Source: Saturnia japonica
Taxonomy: Eukaryota > Arthropoda > Insecta > Lepidoptera > Saturniidae
Reading direction: 5' to 3'
DNA: 64,000 nt
NCBI GenBank assembly: GCA_033032175.1
Contig: CM065309.1
Coordinates: forward strand, 6,510,001-6,574,000
Shown: piece after piece, positions 57,478 to 64,000 of the stretch
How positions within the stretch are numbered: the stretch's first letter is position 1
Layout: every line of letters begins with the position of its first letter
Made by a program: the position numbers and the translations under genes
Notes under the pieces: model-generated
What the model was told of the DNA's origin: nothing
The model's input: only the letters and a program-made list of their open reading frames with translations
The model's database searches: none

Positions 57478-58500
57478 ACGAGGGGAGGTCCAAAATTTTG
57501 TGGAATGGAAGGGTTTTAAATAAAATGAAACAATAAATATATTTTTCCTTCCCAATTTAATCACTCTTAAGCTGAATACATTTATTAGATCTATGAATTA
57601 ATTTTTGTAAACCATCGTAAAAATATTTTTTATCCTTTGCCTCAAAATGAGCCAAAACTGCCTCCTTTACCCCATTGTCGTCGGAAAATTTCCTTCCCCT
57701 TGTCTTTTTTTGAATTAGAAAACAAATAAAAACCACTTGGGGCCAGATCTGGACTGTAGGCTGGGTGGACTAGTGATTCGAAGCCATGCGTGTGCAGAGC
57801 AGCCATTGCAACTCTGCTCTTGTAACCCGGTGCGTTGTCTTGCAAGAGCAACACACCCTTGGTCAATTTTCCTCGGCATTTTTCCTTGATGACCTCCTAT
57901 AATTTTTCTAGTATCGATGCGTAGTATTCTCTGGTTACGGTACTTCTCCGTTCTTTGTAATCAATCAGTATTTATTCCCTCAGAATCCCAAAACACAATA
58001 GCCATCAACTTTCCAGCCGACTCCGACACTTTTAATTTCTTTGGCGGTGGTGTCCCCTTTTCATGCCATTGCGTGGACTCTTGTGTGGACTCAGGCTCAA
58101 AGTGTCGAACCCATGTTTCATCTCCGGTAACAATCCGCTCCAAAATCTGTGCAGATACGTCTCCACACAACTCCAAAAATTGTTTTAACGCATCGAAGTG
58201 CTGCGGCGTGAGCATTCTCGGTACCCATCTTGCACTGAATTTTGTCATACCCAGGTGGTCATGCAGAATTCGCAAAATGGTGGTATCAGATACTCCAACT
58301 AATGCAGATAACTGTTTTTTCTTCAAACGGGTGTCCTCTAGTACCGACTATGTTTAAAAAGACCACGCCACTTGTAAATCATTGATTTACTAGTACACTG
58401 GTCCCCATAAACGGTTTTCATTTCATTTAAAATGGTCTAAGCGTTCTTTCCTTGCTAGGTTTTAATTTTATCACAGCACGGTTTTAAATTTTCTCCATAG
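57478..58500 (-). pseudogene. mariner transposase gene, nearly full length but broken
   Basis: The minus strand reads, from 58500 down: a degraded N-terminus with stops, LSALVGVSDTTILRILHDHL, FSARWVPRMLTPQ, RIVTGDETWVRHFEPESTQ (first catalytic Asp, codon 58120-58122) and PPPKKLKVSESAGKLMAIVF. A frameshift follows near 57965. Then come IDYKERRSTVTREYYASIL, an in-frame TAG, KGVLLLQDNAPGYKSRV (second Asp) and HPAYSPDLAPSGFYLF. Here the third Asp of the DD34D triad is Gly (GAT to GGT), so the enzyme would be dead even without the breaks. A further frameshift follows, then KFSDDNGVKEAVLAHFEAKD to the C-terminus. A mariner-like end, CGAGGGGAGGTCCAAAA after TA, stands at 57478. The other end was not found; a LINE tail lies at 58565. 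Confidence 0.88.
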
Positions 58501-58564
58501 TTTCAGTTTTCTTCCGTAATGACTTGTTTAGCAGGCGAGTGTTCGTAAACGAATGACGTAATAG

Positions 58565-58642
58565 GTTTTTTTTAGATCTGATTACACTGTTAGCCTTAGG
58601 GGCCTTGAAGCCGCTCCGGCTTTTACAGCTTCACCGGACTTG
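58565..58642 (-). mobile_element. 78-bp LINE 3' tail with 10-bp target duplication
   Basis: T-run (58566-58573), AGATCTGATTACACTGTTAG, CCTTAGGGGCC and the GCCGCTCCGGC-TTTTACAGC stretch match the tails at 1150 and 22951. GACGTAATAG (58555-58564) and GACGCAATAG (58643-58652) flank it, a target duplication with one mismatch. The copy ends at almost the same inner point as the 1150-1226 copy. Confidence 0.7.
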
Positions 58643-58654
58643 GACGCAATAGTG

Positions 58655-61600
58655 CTGAAACACAAGTTATATACTAATGATGAGTCCCCAATTAGTTTGA
58701 CACTAAGCGAGCGCTCCTATCCCAACTCTATCCCCTCCATTCCACGAACTTTTGAACCTCTCAGCGTATGTTTATAGCAAAAGTTTAGCAATGTAGCAAT
58801 GTCTTAGTAACAAGTGTAGCAATGTTTTAGTTCTCTCTCTTAGAACCATAGTAAGAGAAACATTGTTAAAACCATCTGCATAAGATAAGTGAATATTGAT
58901 CAATGCCTATTTGTTCGAATATGTTTTAGCTTGACTCTCATTGAACCACTTTATTAAAATAATCATAGCCAGTAATCGTCCTTAAAAATAAATCTTTTTC
59001 GTAAATGTCTTTTTTCTAATATAAACGTAAACTATTTTTATCAACTTCTTCTTACCCTTAACCCATCTAAGTAAGTTCAGCACAACATGTTAATACTCTT
59101 CTATCAACTTGCATATGTAGGTAATTGATTGGGACGATTTTGCAAAGTTCTTGATGTCCTTTCGTATCATCGATAATTATAATTAAAATCCAATCACGAA
59201 ACAATCTCTATTCGTGTAGTTGTTTGTATAGGAAAGCAATGAGAAGTCTCGTGGCCTGTCAATACACTCGGTTCAGCTTTCCTTACCGGATTAATTAGCT
59301 GTTATAAAGATCAAAGCGTCAGTTTGCGATCAGCGCTAAGCCTCCGACCCATTCAACTTGGTAACAAGCCTGACAGTTTAAGTTCAATCCCTCTAATACA
59401 ATGTACAGCTGACTTCTGTCGATCAACCACGTATCTCATTCTGCACTGACACTAAAGATTTAGGTTAATTTTAATGGAATTTCACACGTATATTTAATAG
59501 TTTAGAGTTGTATATTAAATATATTATTGTATCGCTTAGAACGTTATCAATAACTATGAAAGTTTATAAACGTTTATTAGAGTTATATTCGCTGAATAAA
59601 TTTATATGTTTGTGTTTAGTCAGGATTAGGTGCGAAGGTTTATCTTCGGATCCGCAGTTTTGTCGCGTTCAATGGATAATATTGGCGTTAATCTGTTATA
59701 AGGTGAGAAGGGAATGTTAAATAGATCTATTGGATTCCTCTAATATTTGAATAGTGAGATAACCAGGACCGCTACTACGGTGGACTCTGACTTTTTTGAT
59801 ACGAATTTATTTTGAATAAAATTGTGAGCTCTTTCAATAGTTTTAAATGTACTTACAAGTGATGTCGCTAGTTACTCTGTAGGAAAACCCATCAAACGTT
59901 GTAAGTCTTTACTTGTCTGATAGAGTACGTAATTATTATTAAATAACTACTACTAAACTTAAATATTATTTAAATAATATCGAGATTGCTGAATAATTTT
60001 GAAAGGCTTCATGGAAATATCGTTTTTAACAAAGCGTTCACTCACGTCTGATTTGCAACTTATACGATTTCCTTATCACGTCAGCTAGCTGTTAATTTTA
60101 CCACGAAACATTTTATGAATTCACGAAAAATGTTTGCCCTGTTTCATTTTGTTGTTTCATTCAGAAGGCTCACTATATTATAATATAAGTAAAAAATGTT
60201 TTTGTTTAAAATGTTTGTCTATAATGTTACTATTGCTCAATTTAATGGGAAACGATTGTTGTATAGAATAAGCCGAACCAGTTAACAATAGTTGAACTAA
60301 AGGAACACAAAACTAAATATTTTTTACATTGAACTACAATTACATTTTTGTTTTTATTATGTTGCCTAATTGGAAAAAAATACGGAATATAAATAACTTT
60401 GCAAATGATTTAAGTTAGATGTATGCACTGACCCAGAAGATATTCTTTGCCTGTATTGAAAAAAATCACTACGATTTTATTTATGGAACTATTTAAATTT
60501 TCACAGTAAAGTAAAATATATTAAGGTGTTCGAAGGTTCGAAATGTTTGCATTTCACATCACAGCATTTGCAGTAATATCAGCGATTCTTTAACTAATTA
60601 ATTTTGTACAAACAGATAGACATATATAATATCAGATATGATCTAAATATATGACTTGTCAATAGTAAAAATATATAATTATATGAAAATTACTTTACAT
60701 TATTTGTCGTAGTGCATTTTATTATAATATTAATAAATTCCTGTTTAATGATATTTTTCATGGTATACGTATGTTGACGGTTAAGAATGCATTAGACGTT
60801 CCTGTTGACATAAACAGGGTAACTTTACTGGAGGGCAGGAAAACAAAGGTAGATCGGTAGTAGTTGGTATTTTTATAACGAATAACTTTCGATATTTTGA
60901 TAATTTCAACACAAACAATTTAACAGGCTATACGAAATTGAGTTTTAAAACTCATCACACGCTAAAAAAAAAGTGAAATTGATTTTTAAGGCGACTTGCA
61001 CCAAAAAGTTAAATTAAATTTTAGCTTAAGTTCAGTTTAGTTGTGTCAAAATGTATGCAACTGGCAATCTTAAATTTGGTTTAACTATTTAAATATGATT
61101 TAAGGTTTTAGTTCAAGCCGCCGTTAATTTCGACGCTTAATACATTTATTTAACGAACAAATTTATTGATAAAAACCTACTATAAATTGTACATGTGAAC
61201 TGATTCAAAACAATTTAGCTGAAGATAATAAATATAATTGGTTTAACAAAAATGCAAACGCTTTTCCATGCTTCATAAAGCCATGAGCTATCGAAATCGC
61301 TTACAAAAGTTTCTTCTGTCTTCAGAATAGACCCTCTCGTACCCGAGCGACTTATTCCGGATATTGAAGCACGTAATCTGGCTACAGTGTGTCTCCACTC
61401 GCAATTTATCGAATGATGAACGGTCCGACCATTATCCCACCCTTAACCTTCCTACTTATTAATATCTACGTACATAATTTATTGTAAATTGCATTCTGCA
61501 GAAGTGTAGCCATGCGTAAGTTACGGGTAGCGGTTTGAGCTTAAAAAGTGTGTGTGTGTTTCAAATACGTTTATAAATTACAATTACAACTTCGAGGAGT

Positions 61601-61690
61601 TAAATCTCACTGGTATTAAAAAGAGAATATTATTTGTAAAATCATTTAAATATAATTACCTAATAATTTATTATATCAATAGATTTCTCT
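58655..61690. other. A+T-rich stretch, nothing firm
   Basis: 59040-59090 is an inverted partner of 30515-30605. Around 59300-59700 a TATAAA word (59303), a TCAGT word (59319) and a GTGAGA donor-like word (59702) occur, but TATA and TCAGT are too close for a standard promoter. No coding frame with a family signature. Confidence 0.4.
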
Positions 61691-61699
61691 CTATATGAT

Positions 61700-61910
61700 G
61701 GGTACTGGTGGTAGGGTAGGTCGGTACTACCCTACAGAAGATCGCATTTAATTAACCTAGTGTTGTGTTTCGGCAGTGAGTATGATATCCAGAGCTCTAT
61801 GGGGAAGGGGGTTTCATGGTCTGCAACGTGCTAGTGAGACTTATGGTATTTGCCGCTTATTACCAGGCGACCCGTATGCTTGCTTGCCACCTTTGTTGTA
61901 TAAAAAAAAC
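61700..61910 (+). repeat. SINE-like repeat of lepidopteran type
   Basis: GGTACTGGTGGTAGGGTAGG, TACTACCCTAC, GTTGTGTTTCGGCAGTGAG, GGTCTGCAACG and TTACCAGGCGACCCGTATGC, closing with TTGCCACCTTTGTTGTATAA and an A-run, are phrases I recall from lepidopteran SINE-like repeats. No second copy is in this window. Confidence 0.5.
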
Positions 61911-61911
61911 G

Positions 61912-62915
61912 GTAAAACTAATTTAAGCAAGGTTGACTAAGTCTACTTCAACCTCCAATACAGTGAAAAAAATAAATATTTCCATGAAGATTTGAGCGGC
62001 TATGATTAATATATTAATCTAAAACATATATAGTAAGTAGGTCTCAACGTCATAGTGACCATAAAATAACCATAAAGAATATGCGAACCGTGAAGTAAAC
62101 TTACTAGTATTTAAATAGTGGCTTTCAAAAATAAATTTCCCGAGCATATATACGAGTGAGGTGATTTAGTACGATAGCTATTGCCGAGTGAAAGATACCA
62201 GGCGTGTAGAATACCTACGTTGTTACAGTGCCTTTTATATAATGTTTTAAGAACAGTGTTACAACAAGCGAGTATATTTTTATCTAGATAAAATGCAATT
62301 TTAAAAAAAGGCGTTGCTGTTTTCTATGTGAGGAAGAGGCTGGGGTTTGCTATATACATTTATTTCATGCATAAAATTTTCTAAAATGAATATAAGTACC
62401 TATTTCTTTTTAGAAATTATTTATTAAAGTAGTGATTATTATTGTGACTCATGAGATAAGAAAAACAAGATGGGTGATATTAGTGTTTTTTTTTTTCAAA
62501 AGACGTCGAGCCAAGCTTGGTAGCCGAAGACCTGTTTTTTTTTATTAAATACTAACAAAAAAAAACAACGTTTTTCATATATTTTATCTGTAGAACAACT
62601 TCCGTTTCAATATACAATTTAGCTAGGTTTTTCTACTGAATTCCGTAACGGACTGAATAGGAAGGCTAAAACAAATAATGGTGAAGGAAATTAAATTATC
62701 TTCTAATATCATTGAGCAATCAGAGCAGCGGTATTCATATGCAAGCGGCATGCGTTACGCGCTGCATAATGCATCTAATGACCTGACCCGATGCCCTTCC
62801 GTTTCCTGCTCAGAATTAATTAGCTTTTATACTCAGTGTGTTGCAGAACATGAAGCTACAATATTATTATATATGTATATTGACAGTTAAAGAAACACCA
62901 TAGTACTTTTTTATA
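61912..62915. other. A+T-rich stretch, nothing recognised
   Basis: 62500-62540 has GTCGAGCCAAGCTTGGTAGC before a T-run, possibly a repeat end. The 70-codon frame at 62678-62890 starts ATG but has no family signature or splice support. Confidence 0.4.
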
Positions 62916-62917
62916 CT

Positions 62918-63245
62918 AGCGATCCGCCCCGTCTTCGCACGGGTACTTTTTACAAAATAGTGTATTTTATGTTTAAAAACCCTGATTTAGAGTTTATCGC
63001 TTTAATATTATAACTTTATAACTGCCTCTAGCCTAGTGTTCCTAAACGCTACTGCTATGCTCGAGGTCCTAGGTTCGATTTCCAGTTCGACCAAAGTGTT
63101 ATTGGGTTTTTCTATGAAATTATCAATACCAACTCGAATGTTCGGCTTTGTGCTCGATTAATGGCAATAGGCTAGACCCCTATTACATGAGATCTAAAAC
63201 ATACCCGGCGAACACCTCTGCCTAACACTTCGGGGTAACTCCATA
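62918..63245 (+). repeat. tRNA-derived SINE-like repeat (B-box family, copy 3)
   Basis: The head ACTAGCGATCCGCCCCGTCT is followed by GCTCGAGGTCCTAGGTTCGA and TTTCCAGTTCGACC (degraded T-arm and B box near 63072), GTTATTGGGTTTTTCTATG, ATTAATGGCAATAGGCTAGA, CCCCTATTACATGAGATC and CACCTCTGCCTAACACTTCG. The blocks are parallel to those of 49010-49445. Confidence 0.65.
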
Positions 63246-63249
63246 GTTA

Positions 63250-64000
63250 CTTACGAATAGTGCGCTCTACATATAAATATTAACTATAACAAATCTCGCA
63301 ATCTTTCGTATACGCAATATGTTTAAAAAGTAGCCTGAAGTTTTCTCTTCGCGTATATATATACAAGATCTTGTAGTTGTCAAATCCACGAACTCAGTGG
63401 TTTGAAATAAATTTTCTCATTATAAATTAACTTTTTCCTTAAGAGTATAGTTTTTATATATTTAATAAACGTAACATCTCATCTTAAGCCGTAATAGAAT
63501 AAAAGTACTCATACATTCAGAAGAGGTATTATCTTTCTTCAATTAGTAATATGTAGGTACGCATTTAATCTGTACTTCGTAAATCATATCGCTCTCGGCT
63601 TTTCCTTCCATTTGCCCATATATCTCTTTATTAATCTCCTTTCATCTATACATTGCGTACCATTCATAAATCATTTAAAATCGCCCGTGTTGTGTATTAT
63701 ATGGAAGCAAAGTTCTACAAAAGATTAGTAACGCTTCAGTTGAGGCGTCAAAAAATTTGGTATCATTGCGTCTATTGTGACACGTACAGTGCAAAAATAA
63801 GCAACACAAACTAATATTATTTAAGTGAAAACACAATTAAACATCTAAGTCGATAGCAATGAACTTTGGCATAGAAATATCTTAGGACCTGGAAAACTAC
63901 TTTCCATCCTGAATATTTGTGATGAAAGAGAATGAATATAGGTTTTTATCAATTAATTCGGAAAAAAGTTGCCTCTAAGCGTACTCTCTGACTAAAAGGT
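63250..64000. other. A+T-rich end with a short repeat fragment
   Basis: 63260-63365 (AATCTCGCAATCTTTCGTAT, ACGCAATATGTTTAAAAAG) matches the right end of 23775-24130. The rest shows nothing. Confidence 0.45.

Noticed and set aside
59303..59330. TATAAA followed by a TCAGT initiator as a promoter
   Set aside because: The distance from TATA to the presumed start is about 18 bp, too short for the usual spacing of about 30, and no coding exon follows.
1..64000. CRISPR arrays, operons, tRNA or rRNA genes, bacterial or viral gene clusters
   Set aside because: No regularly spaced repeats, no compact gene runs and no complete tRNA cloverleaf were seen. The only tRNA-like sequences are B-box parts of SINE-like repeats.

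Overview
The window looks like nuclear DNA of a moth or butterfly (Lepidoptera). It is strongly A+T-rich by eye. It is packed with short repeats of the kinds typical of lepidopteran genomes: tRNA-derived SINE-like units with a polymerase III B box, 'GTGCCCGCGGCT...' interspersed repeats, and LINE tails. It also holds several decayed mariner transposases and one histone H2A.Z (H2Av) retropseudogene. There is no bacterial gene organisation, no operon and no CRISPR array, and no complete intact protein-coding gene could be read. Nearly all long open frames are chance frames in A+T-rich DNA or shadows on GC-rich patches.

Layout. 1-18 kb: old repeats, including a 77-bp LINE tail at 1150-1226 framed by a perfect 12-bp duplication, SINE-like units near 4.0-4.7 kb, and several interspersed repeats at 5-15 kb. 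18-24 kb: a mariner N-terminal fragment, a short coding-like block (18771-18930), a nearly perfect 73-bp inverted repeat (21637-21945) beside an AT microsatellite, and a young LINE tail with 57 T and an 11-bp target duplication (22951-23568). 25-26.5 kb: the most gene-like part of the window, a CpG-rich block with initiator-like motifs that ends in ATG followed at once by a consensus 5' splice site (GTAAGT at 26477). This could be the first exon of a plus-strand gene whose next exons lie in, or beyond, a very long intron. 26.5-54 kb: mostly A+T-rich DNA with the H2A.Z retropseudogene (31823-32179, minus), a 472-bp element with 24-bp terminal inverted repeats (37976-38447), a mariner relic (about 40.06-40.73 kb), CpG-rich patches at 41.7-42.5 and 43.9-44.1 kb, and a 54-nt segment bounded by both splice consensus sites (42953-43006). 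54-59 kb: a transposon cluster with a 5'-truncated LINE nested in an older repeat (14-bp target duplication), an RTE-like LINE relic, a nearly full-length but broken mariner that has lost its third catalytic aspartate, and a second 78-bp LINE tail. 59-64 kb: A+T-rich DNA with SINE-like fragments.

Nothing here works together as a pathway. The window is best read as intronic or intergenic DNA around one possible gene start. The most informative signals are the target-site duplications, which fix the exact limits of four retrotransposon insertions. There are also a few short coding-like segments next to splice signals, which need transcript evidence. No novel system is claimed.
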